From: Hyphomicrobiales bacterium
GTDB taxonomy: Bacteria; Pseudomonadota; Alphaproteobacteria; Rhizobiales; Rhizobiaceae
Direction of reading: 5' to 3'
DNA length: 34,943 nt
Assembly: GCA_900472295.1 (NCBI GenBank)
Contig: UCIA01000027.1
Coordinates: forward strand, 1-34,943
In this document: positions 1-7,827 of the stretch, in pieces
How positions within the stretch are numbered: position 1 is the first letter of the stretch
Layout of the letters: the number at the start of each line of letters is the position of its first letter
Made by a program: the position numbers and the translations under genes
Notes under the pieces: generated by a model
Seen by the model: only the letters and a program-made list of their open reading frames with translations
Databases searched by the model: none
Told to the model about the DNA's origin: nothing

Positions 1-31
1 GGCAGGGCAGAGGGGGGCGCGACGGATCGCT
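1..31 (-). repeat. Dispersed rhizobial palindromic repeat, partial copy cut by the window edge
   Basis: Read on the minus strand this stretch matches positions 34811-34841 at 29 of 31 bases (mismatches at window positions 7 and 23). The core is the CCCCCCTCTG run next to CCTGCC. Elements of this look are common between genes in Mesorhizobium, from memory. The copy continues beyond the left edge, so its full length is unknown. Confidence 0.7.
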
Positions 32-40
32 GCGCTGAAA

Positions 41-391
41 CTACCTCCTCACAGCCGCCTCATAAACATCAGCCTTGAACCCCACCAAAATCTCATCGCC
101 GATCTCAAGCACCGGCCGCTTGATCATGGTCGGGTTGGCCAGCATCAGCTTCCTGGCCTTCTTCTCGTCGAGCCCTTGCTTGTCCTTGTCCTGCAGTTCG
201 CGAAACGTCGTGCTGCCCTTGTTGAGCAGCTTTTCCCAGCCGACCTTGCCGATCCAGCCATCCAGCTTGTCGGCTTCTATCCCCTCGGCCCGGTAGTCGT
301 GGAACCGATAGGGCACATCGTGGCCCTCCAGCCAGGTGCGCGCCTTGCGGATCGTGTCGCAGGTGGTGATGCCGTACATGGTGATGGTCAA
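41..391 (-). CDS. ArsC/YffB-family reductase (thioredoxin fold)
   Basis: The 116-residue product has the ArsC/Spx-family architecture: an N-terminal beta strand, then YGITTCDTIRKAR with the single active-site Cys at residue 11, and a late KRPVL segment near residue 91 that in this family carries the Arg lining the anion pocket. Length and sequence fit the YffB-like branch, whose members are thought to act as glutathione-dependent thiol or arsenate-like reductases in the cytoplasm, though the real substrate is unknown. There is no CxxC, so it is not an Spx-type redox switch. It stands alone, with a 123-bp gap to the next minus-strand gene. The family call is firm and the function is open. Confidence 0.88.
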   Translation of the reverse strand: MTITMYGITTCDTIRKARTWLEGHDVPYRFHDYRAEGIEADKLDGWIGKVGWEKLLNKGSTTFRELQDKDKQGLDEKKARKLMLANPTMIKRPVLEIGDEILVGFKADVYEAAVRR

Positions 392-514
392 AACGCGCTT
401 CCCTTGGGCTGACAGTCGAATCCGCCAGACAACCTAAAACCGCCCTTCCCGCATTGCCAGCCGGGTTGCCGGGTCGTGCAGCGAAATGAGCCGGAAGCCG
501 GCGATATTCCGGCC

Positions 515-868
515 TCAGTAGTAGAAACGCTCTTCGGTGATCTTGCCGTCCTTGACCGTGTACAGGCCAACCTCTTCCATGGTGACACGCTCGCCGGTGG
601 CCTTGGGCGTAATGTCGAACTTGAAGCGCACTGCGAACTGGTCGCCATTGACATAGGGGCCCTCGACAGAGCCGCCATGGACTTCGTTGTTCGCTTGCCA
701 CCATTCGCCCTTTTGCCTGAGAGCTTCCTTGCCGCGGGCTATGGCCATCGGCCCTTCCATGGCTTCAAGGCTGACGACGTCATCGGCATTGTACTTCTCG
801 CCAGCACCGGCATGATCACCCTGCTGGAGCATCTCGGTGAAATCCTTGGCAATATCGGCAATGGTCAT
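515..868 (-). CDS. SnoaL-like / nuclear transport factor 2-fold protein
   Basis: The 117-residue product fits the small cone-shaped alpha+beta fold of SnoaL-like proteins: an N-terminal helix (residues 1-20), a YNADDVVSLEA strand-turn around residue 26, and C-terminal strands ending in GLYTVKDGKITEERFYY. This pattern of paired strands finishing in a short aromatic tail is typical of the family, which includes isomerases, hydrolases and many proteins of unknown role. The start is well supported by an AGGAGGAAC ribosome-binding site just upstream on the minus strand (about 873-881). No signal peptide or membrane segment is seen. No partner gene reveals a substrate. Confidence 0.82.
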   Translation of the reverse strand: MTIADIAKDFTEMLQQGDHAGAGEKYNADDVVSLEAMEGPMAIARGKEALRQKGEWWQANNEVHGGSVEGPYVNGDQFAVRFKFDITPKATGERVTMEEVGLYTVKDGKITEERFYY

Positions 869-1055
869 CTGTGTTCCTCCTGTTCAGACTGGTTTGAAGT
901 AGGGGAGCGCTTGCGGGCCCGCCACCGCTGGACCGCACGACAACTGACAAGGTGTGTCAGGACGATGGATATAGCGTGGCTGTGACGACGATTTTTGCGC
1001 GGCTTTCACAGCGACCTCGGTTGCGGACACAGGCCAATTCCGCAATGCTGGGTAC

Positions 1056-1760
1056 ATGTGCAACCTCTACAATATCACGACGACGCAAGAGGCGGTTCGC
1101 CAATGGACTCGCACACTGCGCGATATCAGCGGCAACCTCGAGCCTTCGCTTGATGTCTATCCCAATCAGCCGGGCTTGGTCGTTCGCAACACGGCGGACG
1201 GGGAGCGTGAGCTGGCGAAACTGCTTTGGGGTTTGCCAACGCCGCTCGAGCGCGTGAAAGGCAAGGCAGACTACGGAACCACCAACGTGCGCAATCCGCA
1301 ATATTCGCACTGGCAACAGTTTGTCGGGGTCGAGCATAGATGCGTCGTCCCGGTGACCAGCTTTGCCGAGCCCAGCCCTACCGCGAATGATAAAGACCCG
1401 GAAACAGGCATCCAGCGTAATTACTGGTTTGCGCGTGACGAAAGCCGGCCGCTGTTTTTCTTTGCTGGTTTCTGGACGCCTTGGCAGGGTGTTCGAAAGG
1501 TCAAGGATGGTTCCGGCGATTTCGAGTTATACGGCTTCATGACAGCCAAGCCTAACGCTCTCATAGCGCCAATCCATGAGAAGGCTATGCCCGTAATTCT
1601 GACCGAGCCGGAAGAAACTGAGGCTTGGCTGACAGCGCCATGGTCGGAAGCTCGCCATTTGCAGCGGACGGCGCCGGACGATGCACTGGTTATCGTTAAG
1701 AAGCCAGCCACACAGGTCAAGTTCCCACCGCAGGCGCCAGCCCAGGAATCTCTGTTCTAG
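1056..1760 (+). CDS. SOS response-associated peptidase-family protein (SRAP, YedK/HMCES type)
   Basis: The 234-residue product starts MCNLYN, so removal of Met exposes Cys2, the residue that in SRAP proteins forms a covalent thiazolidine link to abasic sites in single-stranded DNA. Other expected active-site residues are visible: Asn77 in GTTNVRN, Glu105 in TSFAEPSP and His174 in PIHEKAMPVIL. Length and order match YedK. The protein should shield abasic sites during replication. The Asn77 loop reads NVRNPQ rather than the commoner NARSET, so this may be a divergent branch. I found no alphaproteobacterial LexA box (GTTC-N7-GTTC) in the 187 bp upstream. It is convergent with the next gene. Confidence 0.93.
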   Translation: MCNLYNITTTQEAVRQWTRTLRDISGNLEPSLDVYPNQPGLVVRNTADGERELAKLLWGLPTPLERVKGKADYGTTNVRNPQYSHWQQFVGVEHRCVVPVTSFAEPSPTANDKDPETGIQRNYWFARDESRPLFFFAGFWTPWQGVRKVKDGSGDFELYGFMTAKPNALIAPIHEKAMPVILTEPEETEAWLTAPWSEARHLQRTAPDDALVIVKKPATQVKFPPQAPAQESLF

Positions 1761-1776
1761 GCCGGATCGGCTCTCC

Positions 1777-2091
1777 TCAATCGTCGTCTCGCCAGATCAC
1801 CCGGCGAACCATCCGGATTTCGACAAGACGTCTGACTCGGATTTTCAAGCGTTCGGCCGCGCTCGGCAGCAGTATGCTGGCATCAACCTCGCGAAGCTTG
1901 CAGCGCTCGCAGCGCATGTGCCGTTCGATGTCCCAAAAGGGAATATCACCGACAAGCTTTGCGAGATCGCCCGGCAGATAGTGACGAGTTATATTGCAGT
2001 GCCGGCATCGGACGCGAATGAGCTGCCCGACCTCGTGCGCCAAGCAGAGGGTTTGTACATTCCGGCGCGGTCGAGTGCTTAGTTCGGGCAT
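1777..2091 (-). CDS. Small zinc-ribbon protein of unknown function
   Basis: The 104-residue product has two CxxC knuckles: CRHC near residues 29-32, in a CRHCNITRHYLPGDL segment, and CERC near residues 61-64. Together they could bind one zinc ion as a zinc ribbon. The Arg-Tyr-x-Pro-x-Asp-Leu pattern after the first knuckle recurs in small rhizobial hypothetical proteins that I know only as uncharacterised. The C-terminal third is strongly basic (RLKIRVRRLVEIRMVRRVIWR), which would suit nucleic acid or ribosome contact, but that is inference. The paired cysteines make this strand the likelier coding strand than the overlapping plus-strand frame. The start is not firmly set. Confidence 0.7.
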   Translation of the reverse strand: MPELSTRPRRNVQTLCLAHEVGQLIRVRCRHCNITRHYLPGDLAKLVGDIPFWDIERHMRCERCKLREVDASILLPSAAERLKIRVRRLVEIRMVRRVIWRDDD

Positions 2092-2099
2092 CAGACAAG

Positions 2100-2133
2100 G
2101 TAGGAATATGTTCCTGCCTGAGTCAATTCCTAC
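2100..2133. promoter_or_regulatory. Inverted repeat GTAGGAAT/ATTCCTAC upstream of the zinc-ribbon gene
   Basis: GTAGGAAT at 2100-2107 is matched by ATTCCTAC at 2126-2133, and an inner TTCCT at 2110-2114 can also pair with AGGAA. The repeat ends 9 bp upstream of the minus-strand start at 2091, where a promoter or leader would lie. An operator or a leader hairpin are both possible. No further match to a known regulator box is seen. Confidence 0.4.
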
Positions 2134-2269
2134 TTAATTCCAAGCTCGCTATCGGCACGCGCCGCTTGGGTGCGACCTTCCTCTCCAATGGAAACATGAA
2201 ATCGACTTAACTTTTTTCCTACTCCTGAAGCCGTCAAGCTCTGTCAGTCGATCCTGAACGGCGCACCCG

Positions 2270-3598
2270 TCACCGTTCGAACGCGTCCAGCGTCCGATAC
2301 CAGGCAATGGTCGCGGCAACGCCGATCTGGCGAAAGGCATGGAACGGGATCGGCCGGATCGGCGACAGCGGGAACGGCAATTGATTGGCGTCGCCGTTTG
2401 CGAGGTAGCCCGCCATGCGCTTTCCCAGCGCGCTCATCAGGCCGACACCTCTGCCCTGGCACCCGACCACGGCGAGCAGACCTTTTTCGGGCTCGTGGAT
2501 GTGCGGCAGGTGATCCGGCGTCATCGCCACGCGGCCGAACCAGTGCTTCTCGATCGGGACATCGGAGAGCGCGGGATAGAGCCGCACCAGCGCGCGCTGC
2601 AGATGCGCCCAGTCGGCTTCGCTTCGCGGCAGCGCCATGCGGCCGCGTCCACCAAGCACCAGCCGGCCGTCAGCGGTTTTGCGGTAGTAGACGAGGATGC
2701 GGCGCGAGTCGGACACCGCCTGCCCTTCCGGCAGGATGGTCGCCGCCAGGTTGGATGACAGCGGCGCCGTGGCCACCTGGAAGGAATGCAGCGGCACGAT
2801 GGTCTCAGCGAGGCCCGGCAGCAGTCCATCGGTATAGGCGTTGGTCGCGAGCACAACCGCCTTGGCCCTGATTTCGGCGCCGTTTTCGGTTGAAACGCGC
2901 CAAAGGCCGGCCTCTTTGCCGAGTTTCACCGCCTTCTGCCGCTCGGCGATGCTGGCGCCGGCGGCGGCTGCGATGCGCGCCAGTTCGGCCGTATAGGCAA
3001 GCGGATCGATGATGCCGGCGCGGCGGTCGAGCCAGCCGCCAAGATAGCCTTGCGCCCCGGTCGCAGCAGTGATCTCGCTTTGGCTCAGAAGCCGAACGTC
3101 GGCGCCCCGCGCCCGCCATTGACGATCGCGGTTGCCGGCTGCCTTTAGGGCGGTCTCGGTATGCGCGGCCTGGATCCAGCCATTGCGCGTGAACGGCACC
3201 GCCAGTTCTTCGTCGCGGATGAGATCGAACACCGTATCGGCAGTCGAGGCGGCGAAATCGACCAGCGCCTGGCCGCGCTCGGGCCCGAAGTGCTCGAGCA
3301 GCCATTCCGGATCATATTTCAGGCCGGGGATTACCTGGCCACCATTGAGCCCTGACGCGCCCTGGCCGATCTCGCCGCCATCCAGAACCTGGACGCCGAG
3401 ACCGAGACGCGCCGTATGCAAGGCGGTCGACAGGCCCATGAAGCCGCCACCGACGATGACGACATCGACCGGCGCCTGGACGAGCGACTGGAATGCGGAT
3501 GCGGTCTGCGGCTTTTGCCAGATCGGAACGGAAAACGGCGTGGGCAAAGGCTTCACCTGAGCTATGGCGTAGAATGGAAATGCTAGTGGCAGTTTCAT
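2270..3598 (-). CDS. FAD-dependent oxidoreductase, DAO family (PuuB/OrdL-like)
   Basis: The protein has the D-amino-acid-oxidase fold. VVIVGGGFMG is the GxGxxG dinucleotide-binding motif after the first beta strand, and GQGASGLNGGQV is the typical FAD-contacting segment seen in gamma-glutamylputrescine oxidase-like enzymes. The C-terminal DHLPHI and GCQGRGVGLMSALGKRMA parts match the second FAD-binding region of this group. Such enzymes oxidise the C-N bond of secondary or primary amines in the cytoplasm. I chose ATG at 3598 (442 residues); a TTG five codons upstream is possible. It is divergent from the FAH-fold gene with about 137 bp between them, so they may share control. The substrate is not known. 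Confidence 0.85.
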   Translation of the reverse strand: MKLPLAFPFYAIAQVKPLPTPFSVPIWQKPQTASAFQSLVQAPVDVVIVGGGFMGLSTALHTARLGLGVQVLDGGEIGQGASGLNGGQVIPGLKYDPEWLLEHFGPERGQALVDFAASTADTVFDLIRDEELAVPFTRNGWIQAAHTETALKAAGNRDRQWRARGADVRLLSQSEITAATGAQGYLGGWLDRRAGIIDPLAYTAELARIAAAAGASIAERQKAVKLGKEAGLWRVSTENGAEIRAKAVVLATNAYTDGLLPGLAETIVPLHSFQVATAPLSSNLAATILPEGQAVSDSRRILVYYRKTADGRLVLGGRGRMALPRSEADWAHLQRALVRLYPALSDVPIEKHWFGRVAMTPDHLPHIHEPEKGLLAVVGCQGRGVGLMSALGKRMAGYLANGDANQLPFPLSPIRPIPFHAFRQIGVAATIAWYRTLDAFER

Positions 3599-3735
3599 CT
3601 TTTGAAAGTGCAAGCTTCATGTCACCACCCGATAATTGGCTAAGCCACGGGATAGACCTTTGGCGTGAATCCGGTGAAAGTGCCGCGCCGCTCCGGCCAG
3701 TTTCCCATTCAAGACCATTCGAAGGACCGTAAGCC

Positions 3736-4893
3736 ATGACGAACCCAACGCAGCTTCCCGCCGACGGGCTCTTCATCGGCCGCGCCAGGACGAGCTATGT
3801 CTCGCATCCGCTGGTGGTGACGGTGCGCGACGGCACTGTCTTCGACATCACATCGAGCGCTGCGCCAACCGTGCGCGATATCTGCGAGATGGCCGATCCG
3901 GCTGGCTATGTCAGCTCGGCCAAGGGCAAACCGATCGGCTCGCTCGACGCTATCGCCACCAACAGTTTTCAGGCCACGCGCGATCCGGCAAAGCCCTATC
4001 TGGTCTCGCCCGTTGACCTGCAGGCGGTGAAGGCGTCGGGCGTGACCTTCGTCGTCAGCCTGCTCGAACGCGTCATCGAGGAGCAGGCGCGCGGCTCGGC
4101 GGAAAAGGCCGACGCCATCCGCGCCGACATTGCCGGGCTGATCGGCCATGATCTGTCGAAGCTGAAGCCCGGTTCGCCCGAAGCGATGGAGATCAAGGCG
4201 AAGCTGATCCAGCGCGGCGCCTGGTCGCAATATCTGGAAGTCGGCATCGGGCCCGACGCCGAGATCTTCACCAAGTGCCAGCCGATGGCGTCGGTCGGCT
4301 TTGGCGCCGATGTCGGCCTGCATCCGGTGTCGACCTGGAACAACCCCGAGCCGGAGATCGCCATGATCGCCGCCAGCAGCGGCAGGATCGTCGGCGCCAC
4401 CATCGGCAACGACGTCAATCTCAGGGATGTCGAAGGACGCTCGGCGCTGCTGCTCGGCAAGGCCAAGGACAACAATGCATCGGCTTCGCTCGGGCCTTTC
4501 ATCCGGCTGTTCGACGCAAGCTTCTCCATCGACGACGTCAAGCAGGCCATCGTGCGGCTGAAGGTCGAGGGCAAGGATGGATTTTCGCTGGAAGGCGCGA
4601 GCTCGATGGCTGAGATCAGCCGCTCACCCGAAGAGCTGGTGGCGGCCGCCATGGGGCCGCATCACCAATATCCGGATGGGCTGGCGCTTTATCTCGGCAC
4701 CATGTTCGTGCCGTCGAAGGATCGCGGTGAAAAGGGCAAGGGCTTCACCCACAAGGTCGGCGACATCGTCACCATCTCGTCGGAAAAATTCGGCGCGCTG
4801 GTCAATCGCGTGCTTCTGTCGCCCGACTGCCCGCACTGGACCTATGGCGCCAGCCACCTGATGCGCGACCTCGCCAAGGCCGATCTGATCTGA
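3736..4893 (+). CDS. Fumarylacetoacetate hydrolase-family enzyme, likely 2-keto-3-deoxy-pentonate dehydratase type (XylX-like)
   Basis: The 385-residue product has an N-terminal domain and a C-terminal FAH fold. The metal site is visible in NNPEPEIAMI, and GNDVNLRDVEGRS is the usual FAH signature. The stretch SPVDLQAVKASGVTFVVS followed by LLERVIEEQARG, and the length, resemble from memory XylX-type enzymes that dehydrate 2-keto-3-deoxy-D-xylonate (or the arabinonate equivalent) to alpha-ketoglutarate semialdehyde. That would suit the sugar transporter downstream. An AAGGACC ribosome-binding site precedes ATG 3736. The family is certain and the specific reaction is inferred. Confidence 0.85.
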   Translation: MTNPTQLPADGLFIGRARTSYVSHPLVVTVRDGTVFDITSSAAPTVRDICEMADPAGYVSSAKGKPIGSLDAIATNSFQATRDPAKPYLVSPVDLQAVKASGVTFVVSLLERVIEEQARGSAEKADAIRADIAGLIGHDLSKLKPGSPEAMEIKAKLIQRGAWSQYLEVGIGPDAEIFTKCQPMASVGFGADVGLHPVSTWNNPEPEIAMIAASSGRIVGATIGNDVNLRDVEGRSALLLGKAKDNNASASLGPFIRLFDASFSIDDVKQAIVRLKVEGKDGFSLEGASSMAEISRSPEELVAAAMGPHHQYPDGLALYLGTMFVPSKDRGEKGKGFTHKVGDIVTISSEKFGALVNRVLLSPDCPHWTYGASHLMRDLAKADLI

Positions 4894-5031
4894 TTTCGCC
4901 ACAGCATGGACGAAAAGACTGCCGGCAGACGTTTCCGTCCGGTCACTGTAAGCCGTTTGTTAGCGGAATCTGAGTGACTGTATTGGAAATTCGCTCCAAG
5001 ATCGGGGCGCGGTCTGTGGGGGCCGAATCGC

Positions 5032-6576
5032 ATGCTCGGTTCGCCGATGATTTCGGTGCGCAATCTCGCCAAACGTTTTGGCGGGATCGTTGCGCTCAAG
5101 GATATGAACCTGTCGATCGGACAGGGGACGATCCACGCCGTCGTCGGCGAAAGCGGCGCAGGCAAATCGACGCTGGTCAAGGTGCTTGCCGGCGTGGTGC
5201 AGCCGGACACCGGCGTCGTCCGGGTCGGCGACCAGACCGTTGCCATCGACAGTCCCGTCATTGCCGGAAAGCACGGCTTCGGCGTCGTCCATCAGGATGT
5301 GAGCCTGTTTGCCGACCGCTCTGTGCTGGCCAATCTGTTCGTCAACCGTGAACCGCTGCGCAACGGCATGGTCTCCAGGGGCGAAATGGAAGCGCGCAGC
5401 CGCGCTTTGCTGCGGCAGATCGAACTCAACGTCGATGTCCGCGCTCCGGTGAGCCAACTCGACATGGGCGAACGGCAGCTCGTCGGGCTCGCCCGCGAAC
5501 TCCTGCAAACGCCGCGGCTGCTGATCCTCGACGAACCCAATTCGGGGCTCGACCGGCACGAGACGGAGCATCTGTTCACGGTCCTGCGCGGGCTTAGGGA
5601 CAAGGGCATGAGTGTGCTCTATGTCTCGCACCGGCTGGAAGACGTGTTTGCCATTGCCGACCAGGTCACCGTGATGCGCAACGGCCGCGACGCGCTGACA
5701 AAAGAGCGATCGGGGCTGAGCGAAGCCGACGTCATCGACGCCATGATCGGCCAGCAGCGCGACACACTGTTCCCGCCTGCCTTGCCGGCAAATGCCAGCA
5801 CGATCAGGCCACAGATCAGCGTGCAGGGTCTTGGCGGCGGCCGGATTTCCGGCGTCAGCTTTTCCGCCCGCTCCGGCGAGGTTCTCGGCTTTACCGGACT
5901 TGAGGGATCGGGTGTGGCCGAAGTGTTCGAAATGCTGTTTGGCCTGCGCAAGGCGCAAAGTGGCACGGTGCGGTTTCCCGACGGGCATGGCTTGCCGAAA
6001 AGCCCGACCGAAGCGGCGCGGCGCGGCATCGGCCTGGTGCCGGCCAACCGGCTGTGCAACGGGCTGATGCAAGACAGGTCGCTGGCCTTCAACATCTCAA
6101 ACATCGTCGCCGGCGCCCGCAACTGGGGCTCACGCCTCTACTCGCCCAAGGTCGCTGCTGCCGGCGCCGCAAGGCAGATCGACGCGCTGCGCATCAAGGG
6201 CCGGCCGGACGCACCGGTGAGTTCGCTTCCTGCCGGCGAGCAGCAGAAAATAGTCATCGCCAAATGGCTGGAGACGGCGCCGCAAGTGCTGCTGCTCGAC
6301 AATCCGGCCGCCGGCATCGAGGCGGCTGCCAAGCGCAGGATCTATGCGCTGATCCGGCAGATGGCGGCGAATGGCTGCATCGTTTTGTTGCGTTCGACCG
6401 AGCCGTCCGAACTGACCAATCTCAGCAACCGCGTCCTTGTCTTTCATCGCGGCCGGCTCGCCGGCGAGGTGTTCGGCGCCGAGATGAAGAGAAGGACGGT
6501 TCTGCACCTGACCACCACCGGCAAGATGCCCGAGGTGGAGCAGCCGAAGAAGAAACTCGTGGGAACCATGGCATGA
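5032..6576 (+). CDS. Sugar ABC importer ATPase with two nucleotide-binding domains (RbsA-type)
   Basis: The 514-residue product has two ABC domains. Domain 1 has Walker A GESGAGKST at residues 39-47, a variant signature DMGERQLVGLAREL, and Walker B LLILDEPNSGLD. Domain 2 has the degenerate Walker A of RbsA proteins (GFTGLEGSG), signature LPAGEQQKIVIAKWL, and Walker B LLLDNPAAGIE, where Asn replaces the catalytic Glu. Domain 1 should therefore do most of the hydrolysis. ATG 5032 is chosen because a GGGGG ribosome-binding site lies about 9 bp upstream; Met6 is an alternative. The stop codon overlaps the permease start in ATGA, so the two are translationally coupled. Confidence 0.93.
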   Translation: MLGSPMISVRNLAKRFGGIVALKDMNLSIGQGTIHAVVGESGAGKSTLVKVLAGVVQPDTGVVRVGDQTVAIDSPVIAGKHGFGVVHQDVSLFADRSVLANLFVNREPLRNGMVSRGEMEARSRALLRQIELNVDVRAPVSQLDMGERQLVGLARELLQTPRLLILDEPNSGLDRHETEHLFTVLRGLRDKGMSVLYVSHRLEDVFAIADQVTVMRNGRDALTKERSGLSEADVIDAMIGQQRDTLFPPALPANASTIRPQISVQGLGGGRISGVSFSARSGEVLGFTGLEGSGVAEVFEMLFGLRKAQSGTVRFPDGHGLPKSPTEAARRGIGLVPANRLCNGLMQDRSLAFNISNIVAGARNWGSRLYSPKVAAAGAARQIDALRIKGRPDAPVSSLPAGEQQKIVIAKWLETAPQVLLLDNPAAGIEAAAKRRIYALIRQMAANGCIVLLRSTEPSELTNLSNRVLVFHRGRLAGEVFGAEMKRRTVLHLTTTGKMPEVEQPKKKLVGTMA

Positions 6577-7601
6577 CACGATTTGATCCGACGCTGCAAC
6601 TTGCCGGATCGGCAGCGCAACCGAAGCGAACCTTTCGCCTGCCGGCGGAACTCGGCCCCCTCGCCGGGCTCGTCGTTCTTGTGGCGGTCATCGGCTTTGC
6701 CCGACCGGCTTTCCTCGACCAGTCCAATCTGCTGTCGCTGCTGGAAAGCGCTGCCTATCCCGGCATGCTGGCGATCGGCATGGTGTTTGTGCTCGCCATC
6801 CGCGAGGTCGATCTTTCGGTTGGCTGGATGTTTCATCTGGCGGCGCTTCTCACGGCCTTCCTTCTGGCCGCCGGCATCAATCCGTGGCTGGCAGCCCTTG
6901 CCGGCGTGCTGCTCGGCGCCGGGCTCGGGCTCGCCAACGGCCTGCTGGTGGTGGCGCTGCACCTGCCCGCCATTATCGTCACGCTCGGCACCTTTGCGAT
7001 GTTCCGCGGCCTGGCGGCGGTGGCCGTCAAGATGGACCCCACCGCTGCGGCCGCTCAAAGCGGCGAACTGTTCGAGATCGTTCACGGCAAGCTGTTCGGC
7101 GTTGTGCCTTCGGCCGTCTTTGTGTTTGTCGCGATGGCTCTGGTGATGCAGATCGTGCTGCACCGCAGCCGCTTCGGCTACCGCGTCCAGGCTGTCGGCA
7201 GCAACCCGCAGGCAGCCGTCTATGCCGGCATCCCGATAGTCCAGGTCCGGCTGCTGACTTTGGTGCTGATGGGCATCATCTCGGGGCTTGCGGGCGTGAT
7301 GTGGCTTGGCTTTCCCGTCACCGACGCCGAACAGGGCAGCGGCATCGTATTGATGGCGATCTCCGCGGCGATCATCGGCGGCACCTCGCTTGCGGGCGGC
7401 CGCGGCACCGCCATCGGCGCGGCGGTCGGCATGCTGATCGTCCAGGTGATCTTGAGCGGCGTCGGCCTGTTCGGCATCGACGCTGCCTGGAACCCCTTTG
7501 TGATCGGCGCGGTGATGGTTCTTGCCCTGGCGCTCGACCGTCTGCTCAAGATGCAGCGCAATCGTCACGCCGCGCGCTTTCACAAAAATCTGCACGGCTG
7601 A
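6573..7601 (+). CDS. Sugar ABC importer permease (RbsC-type), first copy
   Basis: The start is ATG 6573, which overlaps the upstream ATPase stop by four bases (ATGA), giving 342 residues, normal for RbsC-type permeases. The sequence is a series of hydrophobic helices (AGLVVLVAVIGFA, AIGMVFVLAIREVDLSVGWMF and others). It carries the family signatures REVDLSVG after helix 2 and GTSLAGGRGTAIGAAVG near the C-terminus, the coupling-helix region that contacts the ATPase. It forms the membrane pore for the ATPase encoded just upstream. A second, divergent permease of the same family lies at 8872. Confidence 0.93.
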   Translation: MTRFDPTLQLAGSAAQPKRTFRLPAELGPLAGLVVLVAVIGFARPAFLDQSNLLSLLESAAYPGMLAIGMVFVLAIREVDLSVGWMFHLAALLTAFLLAAGINPWLAALAGVLLGAGLGLANGLLVVALHLPAIIVTLGTFAMFRGLAAVAVKMDPTAAAAQSGELFEIVHGKLFGVVPSAVFVFVAMALVMQIVLHRSRFGYRVQAVGSNPQAAVYAGIPIVQVRLLTLVLMGIISGLAGVMWLGFPVTDAEQGSGIVLMAISAAIIGGTSLAGGRGTAIGAAVGMLIVQVILSGVGLFGIDAAWNPFVIGAVMVLALALDRLLKMQRNRHAARFHKNLHG

Positions 7602-7657
7602 GTTCAGCGCCGTCTGAAATATCTGAGCGAACTGATGCGATCTGATGGAATCGCTGA

Positions 7658-7695
7658 TGGCGCGTTGCACCGCGCCACCATCCATTGGTGGATGG
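7658..7695. promoter_or_regulatory. Two adjacent inverted repeats in the leader of the sugar-binding protein gene
   Basis: TGGCGCG at 7658-7664 pairs with CGCGCCA at 7671-7677 around a six-base spacer. Immediately after it, CCATCCA at 7678-7684 pairs with TGGATGG at 7689-7695 around TTGG. They sit in the 226-bp gap before the binding-protein gene, with three CTGATG repeats just upstream (7632, 7642, 7654). They could be an operator for the LacI-family regulator at 10711 or mRNA hairpins that shield the 5' end of the binding-protein transcript. Nothing else recognisable lies in this gap. Confidence 0.4.
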
Positions 7696-7827
7696 AGGCT
7701 TGCCATCGGCCGCAAAAGAAGATGCTCTCAAGCATCCGGGTCGGCGCTGGCAGGAGGAGATGATTGAGGGCATGGCCCGGATCATCGCCGGACGTGGAGG
7801 TCGTTTTTCAACATGGGAGGAAAGCAA

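Noticed and set aside
873..885. GTTC-N5-GTTC, considered as a LexA box near the SRAP gene
   Set aside because: The alphaproteobacterial LexA box needs a spacing of seven, and these bases are the ribosome-binding site of the minus-strand SnoaL-like gene.
1681..2082. Plus-strand frame over the zinc-ribbon gene
   Set aside because: The minus-strand reading has paired CxxC motifs and a known small-protein pattern, while the plus-strand reading has none and starts inside the SRAP gene.
4942..4978. GTCACT/AGTGAC arms before the sugar ATPase gene as a LacI operator
   Set aside because: The arms are only six bases with a 25-base spacer, and there is no central CG dyad of LacI type.
6444..7715. Long minus-strand frame rich in His, Gln and Arg opposite the first permease
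   Set aside because: Its composition is that expected of the complement of hydrophobic helices; there is no domain and no ribosome-binding site.
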